Assembly: GCA_022826755.1 (NCBI GenBank)
Contig: JAJDUG010000059.1
Span: 1-64,000, forward strand
From: Acidobacteriota bacterium
GTDB lineage: Bacteria > Acidobacteriota > Terriglobia > Versatilivoradales > Versatilivoraceae
Length of the DNA stretch: 64,000 nt
Direction of reading: 5' to 3'
The translations under genes were made by a program, and so were the position numbers. Within the stretch, counting starts at the first letter, position 1, and every line of letters starts with the position of its first letter. The notes under the pieces are model-generated. The model worked only from the letters and a program-made list of their open reading frames with translations, was not told the DNA's origin and searched no databases. Of this stretch, positions 16,884 through 25,600 are shown piece by piece.

Positions 16884-17720
16884 TTAGTCTGTGTCGCTTC
16901 CCAGATAAGAGCGTTCCACGCCGAGGATGAGTCGGAGCGACATCGAAATGATGCCCAGGCATATCCCGATCATGATGGCTCGTTGACCCGCCAACTGGGG
17001 CACGACCATGATCCAGTTGACCAGGTCGGGAACGGTCAGGAGATAGAAATCTCCTCCTCCGGCCAGGATCAGATAACCATAGAGGGTGCGAGCCAGCACA
17101 AAGGCGGCAACCGTGCCGATCAGCGCAAGCGGGATCCAGCGCTTGGAGCGGAATTGCTCCCATGCAAGGTAGGCCAGAAGAGCGCCGAACAGCAGCTCGA
17201 GAGAGCCCGGCAATGTCTCGGTGAGCGCCGCGCCCACCAGCGTCCGGCCCAGCAGGATGATCAGGGCCGCGATCAGCAGGACGGTGGCTTCCCGGTTCTT
17301 GGCCCGAAAGGCCCGGTAGGACGCCGAAGCCACAAAGAAGGCCAGCAGGGAAAAGGTGGTCGCCGACAGGGGAAGGAAGCAGTAGTCGTAGGCGGCTTGA
17401 AACCAGCTCCCTTCGGCCTCCAGGGCGTGCTTGACTCCGGACGGCCCTCCCACCTTGAAGAGCCCGATGGCCAGCATGGCGAAAAAGCCCGCCATGGTGA
17501 CCGCGCTGTACCCCCAACCCGGCTGCGAACGGGAGATCTTGGCCAGGTGGATCTTGGCCAGGTTGCCCCCGCCCAGCACGAAGGCGAAGGCGGCCAAAAC
17601 GTCGAAGGTGATGGACAGACTCTCGTTGAGCTGGTCGAAGGGCGGGTGGGGGATGAAGGCCTCGAACAGCATGATGACCCCCACCACAAAGGTGATCAGC
17701 AGCGGTATCTGTCGTCGCAT
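16884..17720 (-). CDS. Polytopic membrane protein, same operon
   Basis: 278 residues with about seven or eight hydrophobic spans, beginning PLLITFVVGVIMLFEAFI and including DVLAAFAFVLGGGN, TMAGFFAMLAIGLF, TVLLIAALIILLG and LIGTVAAFVLA. The GGGNLAKIHLAKI stretch following span 2 is basic and probably cytoplasmic. No catalytic motif is recognised. It starts nine bases after the stop of the DUF6754 gene. Confidence 0.6.
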   Translation of the reverse strand: MRRQIPLLITFVVGVIMLFEAFIPHPPFDQLNESLSITFDVLAAFAFVLGGGNLAKIHLAKISRSQPGWGYSAVTMAGFFAMLAIGLFKVGGPSGVKHALEAEGSWFQAAYDYCFLPLSATTFSLLAFFVASASYRAFRAKNREATVLLIAALIILLGRTLVGAALTETLPGSLELLFGALLAYLAWEQFRSKRWIPLALIGTVAAFVLARTLYGYLILAGGGDFYLLTVPDLVNWIMVVPQLAGQRAIMIGICLGIISMSLRLILGVERSYLGSDTD

Positions 17721-17729
17721 GCGGGCTTC

Positions 17730-18929
17730 CTATACGAACATTTCCAGCTTGAGAAAATCCACCACCGACTGAAGGCTTCCGCTTCCCGTCCACAGCGCCA
17801 GGGTGGCCGCCACGCTTCCCAGGAGAATGGCTCCCATCACGATAAGCTTGCCGACATCCTGACCCTTGAGACTGCCCAGTTGCTTGGGGTCGCCGCTCAG
17901 ATAGGCGCTGGCCGCAAAGAGCTCCTCTCCCATCAGCGTGTAGTCGCAGGCTGCCACGAAGAAGGGAAGCTGAGACGGCATGGCGGTGCCGGCGATCTGG
18001 ATGGCGCCGATCCGGTTGCCGGTCTCGGCCAGCAGCAGGGATTCGGCGAAAAAGGCTCCCATGTAGAGGCAAGTGGCCGGCTCGTCCCGAAGCAGCATGC
18101 CGTTGACCCCGGCTACGTAGCCGAACTGCTCGTCGGTGAGGTAGTGGACCATGTCCTCGTTGTAGCTCTCCGGGCGTCCGGCTTCCAGGTAGGCCTGCTT
18201 CACCACCTCTCGGCCGGTGGTCATGACCAGCGAACGGCTGACCGGGACGTCCAGCCTGGCGTCGTACTCGGCGATGGTGCGGGAGACGTATCCCAGCAGG
18301 GTGAGACCGGCCAGGGTCTGGACGTTGTCCATGTCCATGATTCCCGGCACGAAGACGACCGGCCGCCCCATCTCGGTGGCGCGGCCCACGGCTTCGTCGA
18401 CGGCTTCCAGGCCCGCGATCTTGCGCACGAACAGTTTGCGGCCCCGGGTCGCCAGCTGGATAAAGAGGATGACAAAGAGACAGATGGTGCCGCCGATGAC
18501 GAGAATCCAAAATTTCTCCCGGTCGAACCACTGGGCCCTGGATTCTCCGGTCACGATCTTGGAGTCGGCGCTCGAGTCGGCCGTGGTGGCCACCACCTTG
18601 AAGGAATAGCGGATTCCCCGTTCGGCGCTGGAGAACGTCCAGGACTCCTCGCCCGGTCCCACCGTTCCCAGCGACATCCAGGGAGTCTCCGGGGCGCCCG
18701 GATCCGTTTCGCCGGGCAGGCGTGACCGGAAGACCTCATAGGAGAGGACGCCGGGGTGGGGAGAGTCCTTCCAGCGGATCTCTATGGCGTGGCCCGAATC
18801 GTTGGGCACATCCAGCGCTTGCACCCCGGACGGCGGCGACGGTGCCTCCGCAGGAGCGTGCTGGGCCTCAAGCAGCGGAACCGGCGCCAGGACGGCAAAC
18901 CATAGAGCCAGCGCACACGGGAGTTTCAT
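17730..18929 (-). CDS. DUF6754-like membrane protein with N-terminal fibronectin-III-like domain
   Basis: 399 residues from ATG 18929, which overlaps the KOW-gene stop by one base; a longer frame to 18974 exists but would overlap more. Order of parts: signal peptide (1-23), an Fn3-like domain (about 33-125, with EIRWKDSPHPGVLSYEVFRS), a membrane span (about 145-165), then a conserved domain with GRPVVFVPGIMDMDNVQTLA, LTDEQFGYVAGVNGMLLRD and AIQIAGTAMPSQLPFFVAAC, and a final hydrophobic span. The conserved part matches what I know as DUF6754. Function unknown; the link to a GlmL-like ATPase recurs, as far as I recall, in other phyla. Confidence 0.65.
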   Translation of the reverse strand: MKLPCALALWFAVLAPVPLLEAQHAPAEAPSPPSGVQALDVPNDSGHAIEIRWKDSPHPGVLSYEVFRSRLPGETDPGAPETPWMSLGTVGPGEESWTFSSAERGIRYSFKVVATTADSSADSKIVTGESRAQWFDREKFWILVIGGTICLFVILFIQLATRGRKLFVRKIAGLEAVDEAVGRATEMGRPVVFVPGIMDMDNVQTLAGLTLLGYVSRTIAEYDARLDVPVSRSLVMTTGREVVKQAYLEAGRPESYNEDMVHYLTDEQFGYVAGVNGMLLRDEPATCLYMGAFFAESLLLAETGNRIGAIQIAGTAMPSQLPFFVAACDYTLMGEELFAASAYLSGDPKQLGSLKGQDVGKLIVMGAILLGSVAATLALWTGSGSLQSVVDFLKLEMFV

Positions 18930-20059
18930 CAGTCGCGACCCTCGATGATCTCTACATTGGCCCGGGGCACGCAAACCGGCTCTCCCAGGCCCTCCACCCG
19001 CACCGAAACCACTCTGGCCCTGGACCCCGAATCCAGCCGGGCCGGCTCGGAGGGTAAAGACGCCACCCGGCCCAGCTTTCCGAACCAGGGGTTGCGGATG
19101 ATGCGGACGGTGCTTCCGACATCCATGCCCTGCTCCCTGGGCCGGTCCCGTGGCTGCGGAACCGTGCCCTGATGAGGGATGATCACCTCGGGGCGAATGA
19201 CTCCGGCTCGAATCTGGGTGGCTCCGTTGATGGAGGCCCGGTGTCCCTGGTGGCGCTTCAGCAGCCTGAAGGTTCGAGGCGCCATGTCGATTCTTCCAAA
19301 TCCCTCGGTGACTATCAAGGTAACTCCGAGATTTTCATGTCCGGTAATGGCCACACCCAGGTCATGGCCCAGGAATCGGCGCAGGTCCTGGTCATCGAAT
19401 CCTCCCGCCACCACGCCGCGGATGCCGAGTTGAACCGCCTTTTCCAGGGCGGCTCCGGTCACCAGCGATCCTCCCACCACCACCCGGTCTCGCAGGTCCG
19501 CCGAGAGCGAGTCCTCATCCAGGACTTCCCGGGGAGAGGAAGAGACCATCGCGATCTCGCCGGTGGCCTCGCCTCCGATTCCAAAGATTCCCTGGATCAG
19601 GGTTCCGCGGCTTTCGACCACCACCCCCTGGTCGGGCACCACCTCCAGCACCCGGCTTTCGATGTAGGCGTCGACTTCAATGGGTTGGGGCGGTCCCCGC
19701 AGCACCACCTGTCCCGTGACTCCCGAAATGCTTTCGACGGTCCCCTCCAGGGAGGCTGTCGCTCGCGAGGTGAGCAGTCCGAAGAGGGACTTGGCTTCGG
19801 CAATGACCTCGCCCTGGCGCACCTGGTCGCCCTCCTTCTTGAGCATGGCGCCCGGCACGTCGCTCTGATCGACGCCCATCTTGTTGGCGACATTGACGAT
19901 TTCGACCTTGCCCGGCAGGAAGGTGCGGGCCACCACCTGGTGGGGCCGGACCTTGGCCCCCTCTTCGACCACCACCTCCCCGGGGATGGGCAGAAGGCGT
20001 CGCCGGTGCAGCAACTCGTTTTCCGTCACCTTGAGACCGGGAGTATAAGCGTGGGCCAT
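18929..20059 (-). CDS. Beta-barrel/KOW-domain protein of unknown function, same operon
   Basis: 376 residues. The N-terminal 130 residues (LPIPGEVVVEEGAKVRPHQ, then LKKEGDQVRQGEVIAEAKSL) look like a barrel-sandwich hybrid of the lipoyl/RnfC type. A middle domain contains VVVGGSLVTGAALEKAVQLG and GIRGVVAGGFDDQDLRRFL. The C-terminus (about 305-372, VGSTVRIIRNPWFGKLGRV) is KOW/SH3-like, as in NusG and ribosomal proteins. No signal peptide, so it is probably cytoplasmic. It lies four bases downstream of the GlmL-like gene. A nucleic-acid or cofactor role is speculation. Confidence 0.6.
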   Translation of the reverse strand: MAHAYTPGLKVTENELLHRRRLLPIPGEVVVEEGAKVRPHQVVARTFLPGKVEIVNVANKMGVDQSDVPGAMLKKEGDQVRQGEVIAEAKSLFGLLTSRATASLEGTVESISGVTGQVVLRGPPQPIEVDAYIESRVLEVVPDQGVVVESRGTLIQGIFGIGGEATGEIAMVSSSPREVLDEDSLSADLRDRVVVGGSLVTGAALEKAVQLGIRGVVAGGFDDQDLRRFLGHDLGVAITGHENLGVTLIVTEGFGRIDMAPRTFRLLKRHQGHRASINGATQIRAGVIRPEVIIPHQGTVPQPRDRPREQGMDVGSTVRIIRNPWFGKLGRVASLPSEPARLDSGSRARVVSVRVEGLGEPVCVPRANVEIIEGRD

Positions 20060-20063
20060 GGCT

Positions 20064-21881
20064 TCAGTGGAGGATCGCCTCCCGGGAATAGACGCCGACT
20101 TCCTCGATCCAGGTTTTCAGAGCGTCAACGCGCTCGGCCGATTCGGAGGGAAGCGACAGAGGCCGTCCCCGGCAATCGACAATCAGCCCGACGGTCCCTC
20201 CCTGAACCGTGACTTCCAGGGGAACACCCTTGCCGGGTCCGAGGTCGAAATCACGGGCGGGGTCCAGATAGACCCGAGCCTCGGCTCCGGTCTCCAGCGG
20301 GTGCCGGCGCATCTCGCCGGCCAGGAGTGTCTCCCGCTTCTCTTTGCCTCCCGGGAACTCCAACCTGTAGGTTAGCGCCGGCCGGCCGGGCCTGGCCGTG
20401 CCCCGGGGCGCGACGCAAGTGCCCAGGACGACCAGGCAGTCCTTTTCGAAGACTTCGGTGGCGGCCCGGGCATGCACCTGGGACAGGACGCCGAGGTGGG
20501 GCATCATGAAGATGCTGTCCTTGGCCAGGCGGGTGATCCCCTCCGGGAGAAAGGAGTCGATCAGCAACATGGCGGTCTGCTCCGGTCGGGGCGCGTGAGA
20601 GAGCACGCCGCCGGAAGCCACCAGCAGGTCCAGGTCCATCATCTTCACCAGGGATTCGACTCCCGCGTCCTGCTCGAAAGAGTCGGCGATGGTGCGCTGC
20701 TGCTGCACCCCCTTCAGCCGGGTGGCGAAGGACCGGTGCTGGAGGAAGGCCAGGCGCAGGGCCTCTCTGGCGACCGCCTGTTCGAAGACCAGCTCCTCGG
20801 CCGTCTGGGGGATGGTGGTCGGCCGGATCATCTTGTTCTTGATCCGGTTGCGCAGGTCCCGCTCCTCCATGGCAAAGGGCATCCACCGCATGACGTTGGC
20901 CAGTCCGGCTTCGGCCAGGACGTTGGAGATGGAGTAGCTCATCCCCAGGTTGGCCGAAACCGTGCGGTTGAATTCCTCTCCGAACACACTGAAGACGTCG
21001 GTGGTGGCCCCACCGATATCCACCCCCACGGCGTTGATCCCGGCTTCAGTGGCCACCCGCTTGAGGATGGCTCCCACCGCGGCCGGAGTGGGCTGGATGT
21101 CGGCGTCGACCCATTCCATCAGCTTGGCGTAGCCGGGCGCCTGTTGCATGACGTGCTCCAGGAACAGGTCGTGGATGCGCTCGCGGGCGGGCAGCAGGAC
21201 CTCTTCTTCCAGGGTCGGGCGCAGGTTTTCGACAATGCTCAGACTGGTCTTGCCGCCCAGCACCCGGGTCACGTCGTCGCGGCGGGACCGGTTGCCGGCG
21301 TAGATGACCGGCAAGCGGTAGCCGGCCCCCAGTCGAGGCTTGGGATCGGCAGCCGCAATGGTCTCGGTAATCTTGACCACCTTGTCGGTCCGGGCGCCGT
21401 CGACCTCGCCGGCGATCAGTATCATGTCCGGTCGCAGTTGGCGGATGCGTTCGATGCGCTCGTGGGTCAGGCGCCGGTCGTTGAGGGCGATGACGTCCAT
21501 CACGATGGAGCCGGCCCCCAGGGCGGCACGTTCGGCGCTTTCGGCCGTCATGGACCGGACCACTCCCGCCACCATCATCTGCAGTCCTCCCCCGGCGCTG
21601 GAGGTGGAGATATAGAGATCGCATCCCTCCTCACCCCTGGCGGGGCGTATGATCCGGCCTTCGGCGTCCAGCAGCTTGCGGCCTGAAAGCTCGCCCAGCT
21701 CCGTCACCGCGTTGAGCACGCCCAGGGTCACGTCTTCGAAGGGGGCTTCCACCGTGGTGGGGGCCTCGCCTCGATGGGTCTGGCGGAACTCGTCCCCCAC
21801 CTTCTGGATGAGAATGGCCTTGGTGGTGGTGCTGCCGCAGTCAGTGGCGAGAATGACTCGGATGTCTTCCAAAGGGGTCAC
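20064..21881 (-). CDS. GlmL/MutL-family ASKHA ATPase without a linked glutamate mutase
   Basis: 605 residues from a GTG that overlaps the previous stop (GTGA). ATDCGSTTTKAIL is the phosphate-1 loop of actin/Hsp70-like ATPases and GVDIGGATTDVFSV the second. Other landmarks are STSSAGGGLQMMVAG, LIAGEVDGARTDKVV and VIYAGNRSRRDDV. The family is named after MutL, which accompanies B12-dependent glutamate mutase in clostridia. No mutS or mutE homologue is in this window; instead the gene is embedded among membrane-protein genes. I infer an ATPase that energises or assembles that complex. Confidence 0.8.
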   Translation of the reverse strand: MTPLEDIRVILATDCGSTTTKAILIQKVGDEFRQTHRGEAPTTVEAPFEDVTLGVLNAVTELGELSGRKLLDAEGRIIRPARGEEGCDLYISTSSAGGGLQMMVAGVVRSMTAESAERAALGAGSIVMDVIALNDRRLTHERIERIRQLRPDMILIAGEVDGARTDKVVKITETIAAADPKPRLGAGYRLPVIYAGNRSRRDDVTRVLGGKTSLSIVENLRPTLEEEVLLPARERIHDLFLEHVMQQAPGYAKLMEWVDADIQPTPAAVGAILKRVATEAGINAVGVDIGGATTDVFSVFGEEFNRTVSANLGMSYSISNVLAEAGLANVMRWMPFAMEERDLRNRIKNKMIRPTTIPQTAEELVFEQAVAREALRLAFLQHRSFATRLKGVQQQRTIADSFEQDAGVESLVKMMDLDLLVASGGVLSHAPRPEQTAMLLIDSFLPEGITRLAKDSIFMMPHLGVLSQVHARAATEVFEKDCLVVLGTCVAPRGTARPGRPALTYRLEFPGGKEKRETLLAGEMRRHPLETGAEARVYLDPARDFDLGPGKGVPLEVTVQGGTVGLIVDCRGRPLSLPSESAERVDALKTWIEEVGVYSREAILH

Positions 21882-22243
21882 CCGGCGGCTCCGTCGAGGT
21901 CCTTGTCGGAAGAGGCGTTTTCCCCTGCCGCCCGATTCTCGATCTCTTGCAGCAGGCATTCGACGCTCTGACGGCGTTCCAGAATGCGCCGGACCCGTCC
22001 GAAGTCGTTGGCTGCAAAGAGTCCGCGAACCACCGGTTCAAAAAAGGCCATGGCCTGACTCCCCAGGTAGTTGAGCGGCTTGGCCGACTCCAGGACGAAA
22101 ACGGCCGGCGTCTCCAGGCGCCGCCGGACGATGGCTGCCGCAATTTTCTCCAGCAGACGGCGTTCCTGGCCGGTGAGCGGTTCCTCGTAACGCTCCAGGG
22201 AGAACGCCTGCTGCAACCTGTGCCTCCAGGATGGCTGCATCAT
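21878..22243 (-). CDS. Small helical protein of unknown function preceding the GlmL-like ATPase
   Basis: 121 residues from the ATG at 22243, which overlaps the upstream stop (ATGA); the longer frame to 22417 would overlap that gene by almost half. It is charged and helical: LTGQERRLLEKIAAAIVRRR, then PAVFVLESAKPLNYLGSQAM and a second helical stretch. It has no signal or membrane span. The stop overlaps the GTG of the ATPase. Its position suggests a regulatory or adaptor subunit of the ATPase; I know no family. Confidence 0.55.
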   Translation of the reverse strand: MMQPSWRHRLQQAFSLERYEEPLTGQERRLLEKIAAAIVRRRLETPAVFVLESAKPLNYLGSQAMAFFEPVVRGLFAANDFGRVRRILERRQSVECLLQEIENRAAGENASSDKDLDGAAG

Positions 22244-22659
22244 GCCCTCGACCCCGCCGGAGTCGGCCGGTTGACTTTGCTTTGAACGAAACGGACCACT
22301 GCCTGGCGGTCGGCGCCCGCGAACCGCAGGTAGAGGCCGCGGTGGGATTCCAGGCGGCTGCGCCCCGGAAAGGGACTCAGCAGCACTCCGTGGGCGTCGA
22401 CCCAATAGGATCGGCAAAAGGACCAGGGCTTGTGTCGCCGGTACCAGAGGGTCCGGCTGGAAACACCCTCCTCGCTGAGCTGATAGAAGGTGGGCAGCAG
22501 GAAGTCATGGACACCGGCCAGCAGCAGGATTCCCGACAACAGGGTCCAGCCCGGACTTTGGGTCCCGAGAAAGACGGCCGTCGCCGTGGCGGCAACCACC
22601 AGCACCAGCACCAGGCCCTTCCAGGGCGCATGTCGCAGGGGCAGACTCACCCAGCGCAT
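22240..22659 (-). CDS. Small membrane protein with PH-like C-terminal part
   Basis: 139 residues from ATG 22659, which has AAGGAG seven bases upstream; a TTG at 22686 overlapping the DUF4175 stop would add nine residues. Two adjacent hydrophobic spans (about residues 15-50) are followed by a basic and aromatic region (SSRTLWYRRHKPWSF, DAHGVLLSPFPGRSRLE) like the bPH-type domains of small bacterial membrane proteins. Function unknown. The gene bridges the DUF4175 gene and the GlmL operon without a gap, so both blocks may be one transcript. Confidence 0.55.
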   Translation of the reverse strand: MRWVSLPLRHAPWKGLVLVLVVAATATAVFLGTQSPGWTLLSGILLLAGVHDFLLPTFYQLSEEGVSSRTLWYRRHKPWSFCRSYWVDAHGVLLSPFPGRSRLESHRGLYLRFAGADRQAVVRFVQSKVNRPTPAGSRA

Positions 22660-22682
22660 GGAAGTCTCCTTGTCCTCATTTC

Positions 22683-25600
22683 TCAACGGGCCAGAGCCTT
22701 GTAGTAGTCCTCCACCTGCTTGCGGTAGCGGGGTGGAGCCTCCTCGTCCTTGACCAGGTGAATCGGGTCGTTTCCACCGAGCTGCTGCACCTTGCGGCTG
22801 AGGTCGAATTCCAGTTGCCGGAGTCCCTCGATGACGCGCCGGCGAAGTCTTTCCAGTTCCTGGGGATCATGGAGAAAGCGGAGAGACTTCATCTGTTCCA
22901 TGCGTTTCACCATGTTCTTGACCTGGGCTGCCAGGTCGGTGTCGCCGGCAAGGGTTCGGCCCAGGTCCCGGGCTTCTCCCAGGCGATGCTGGAACTCCTT
23001 TTCAAACTGGCGGCCCTGTCGAGGCGTCAGGGTGGAGGGCGGTGGCAATTCCCGATCGCCGAAATTGACGGCCGCATGTCCGCGGCCCCGACTGGTGCGT
23101 CTCTGCTCCCAACTCTCGCCGGCGGTGGATTGGCCTGCCTGCGACTCCGGCTGGAATCCCTGAGGTTGGTTCGGCTGGGAGGACTTGCCGGGGGTGGCCC
23201 CGGAAGGCCCGGCCGCCCGGTCGGCGTCTGAGCGGGCCTGGAGGTCCGCAATCCGTCGCTTCAGCGACTCCAGGCTCGACAGCAGGTCTCCGGCCTGCAT
23301 CAGCGCCCGGTTCAGCCTCTCTTCATCCGATGGTTCAGCCGGGCTCCTGCGGGCGGCCTCAGCGGCCTCGGCCACTTGATCCCGCAGGTTCGACAGGGCT
23401 GACTGGATGCGTTCCTCATCCTGTCCGGCCAGGTCCAGCAGACCCAGTTGGAGAAACTGCCTGCTTTGCGCCATCTGTTCATGCAGCCCGCGGTTCCGGA
23501 TGGATTGGCTTGCGGCCCTCAGCCTTCGTGAGGCCTCGGGCTGTTGGAGATCGGCCTGTTTGGCCGTGGAAACGAGCCGGCCTTCCATCTCCCTGAGCGA
23601 CTGCTGCAGACCGGCCTTGTCCTTCAGGATGCGCCGTCTTTGCTCCAGTAGAGGCTCAATGGGATCTTCTCGAGCAACGCCCGCTTTCAGACCTTCCAAC
23701 TCCGACCGGACGTGTCTCTGCCGCTGCACCAGGTCTCGGGCATCGTTCCGAAGACGGCCCAATTCCGAATCCAGGTCGGTTCGGCGCTGGCGATCCAGCA
23801 CCGAGCCGGCCTCCCGGATCCGACTCAATGCCTGCAGCCCCCGGTTTTCCGCCTGGCTTCCCGCGGCGCCCCTGAGTTTCTGCATTTCCCTGGCTGCCTG
23901 CTGGAGGCGTTGGCTCACCTCACGCAGGGAAGGACGTTCCGTTTCCCTGGACAGTCGTTCCAACCGTCTGGCCAACTTCTCGGCTTCGGCCTGCAGCATC
24001 CCCTGGGGGGATCCTTCGGCTCCGCGAAACTGCGTGCCGGAGCCTTCCAGCATTCTGCGGCGACGTTCCTCATTGATCTGCTGTTGCCGTCGGGCCAGTT
24101 CCCGCAGCTTGCGGGTGGCTTCATCCACCTGCCGGCGTGAATCGGTGGCACCGGCCTGTTGCTGGACCTCGTATTGGTTCTTCAGCTTGTCCAGTTCCAG
24201 TTCGAACAGGCTCTCCAGTTCCTGGGCCCAGGTCGTACGCCCCTGGGCTCCGCCCCGAGCCACCTGGACTTCCTTGTAGAAGGTTTCGGCCCGCATCAGG
24301 TACTGCAGTGCCCTTTGCTGATGGGGAACGGCTTCGTCCGGGTCGCGTTGCGACAGCCATTGGTGAGCGGGTGTCATGGACTGGACTGCCTGGACCAGGT
24401 TCTCGGAGAACTTCCGAATGTCCTGGTCGAGACCGGTCAGTGCCCGGCGCTGGACTCGGTCGGCCAGGGACTGGGTGCGCTGCTGCAGCTTGAGCTGTAG
24501 TTCTCCGACCAGTCGCAGGGAATTGCGATACTCCCCCTTGTCAAGTCGCTTCCGGTCTCGGATCAATCCCCAGGTGGCTACCAGGATCTGCTTCTGTCGC
24601 CGGGAGAGCAGTGAGTCCATGTTGCCGGACTCTCCGCCCCGCCGGGCTCCCGACTGGCGCTGCTGGTATTGCTTGCCGAAAGGACGCACTTCCAGAAAAT
24701 AGATGTCGCTGGTGGTGGTCGAAATGGCGTCCGAGGCCCGGGCGAAATAGCTGACGAAGTCGCCCGGCTGCAGATCGAACTCCTCCAGGAAGAAGGTGTG
24801 GGTAGCCGAGATGGATCGGGGGAACCGTCCGCCCCCGGGTTTGAAAAGGTCTATCTTGGCCGTCGGCGCTCCATTGAGAGCGTAGTGCAGCTCCAGGTTT
24901 TTCAGGCCGAAGTCGTCGTCGGCCCTGGCCTCGGTCAGGACCTCCTCCAGGGCGGTGGCCTGGCGGTCCCGCCCCGGCCGGGTCCAGGCTACCTGGGGAG
25001 GCTGGTCCTGGAAGGCGGTGATGGCGTAGGCAGGAGATTCGACCGTCTCGCCGGTCCAGTCCTCGGTGAGCTGGATTCTATAGGTCGAGTCGCCGGAAAC
25101 CTTGATTTCCCCGGTGACCGCCGTTCCCTCTTCCTTTCCCATCGCAATGGAGGTTCCGTCTCCCAGCAGAATGCGGGCCGAGACCGGTTCCAGGTTGAGG
25201 TGGGCCTTGACCTCGACCCGAGTCCCTCGAAGGGCCCCGATGTCTCCGCCGTTTTTCTCGGTGCGCCGCGGCAGGCCGGTATAGGACGGAAAACGATAGG
25301 TCAGGTCGATCTGTCGAACTCGAGCCGTCTCCATGACCGAGAGCTCATAGGCGTCGGACCGGATGTTTCCGGCCTGGACGTAGTAGCCGATGGGTTCGGC
25401 GATATCCACAAAGGAAAACGCGTACCGGTTGGCGCCGGCCTCAGCCGTCATGGTCTGGGATTTCCAGCTTCCACTCCGGGCGTAGCGGAAAAACAGATGG
25501 ACCTGTTCTGCCTCGAAGCCCTCCAGCCTGGCCGTTACGGTCTGATCCGATCCCTTGCGAATGCGGGTGTCGCCGGGCGACACTTCGATCCGATAGAGCG

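Noticed and set aside
16846-18531. 561-codon minus-strand frame across two membrane-protein genes
   Set aside because: An arginine/glycine-rich shifted frame overlapping two genes with clear membrane spans and operon spacing.
20064-21881. Assigning this locus to a glutamate mutase (methylaspartate) pathway
   Set aside because: Only the GlmL/MutL-like ATPase is present; no MutS or MutE subunit and no methylaspartase gene is in the window.
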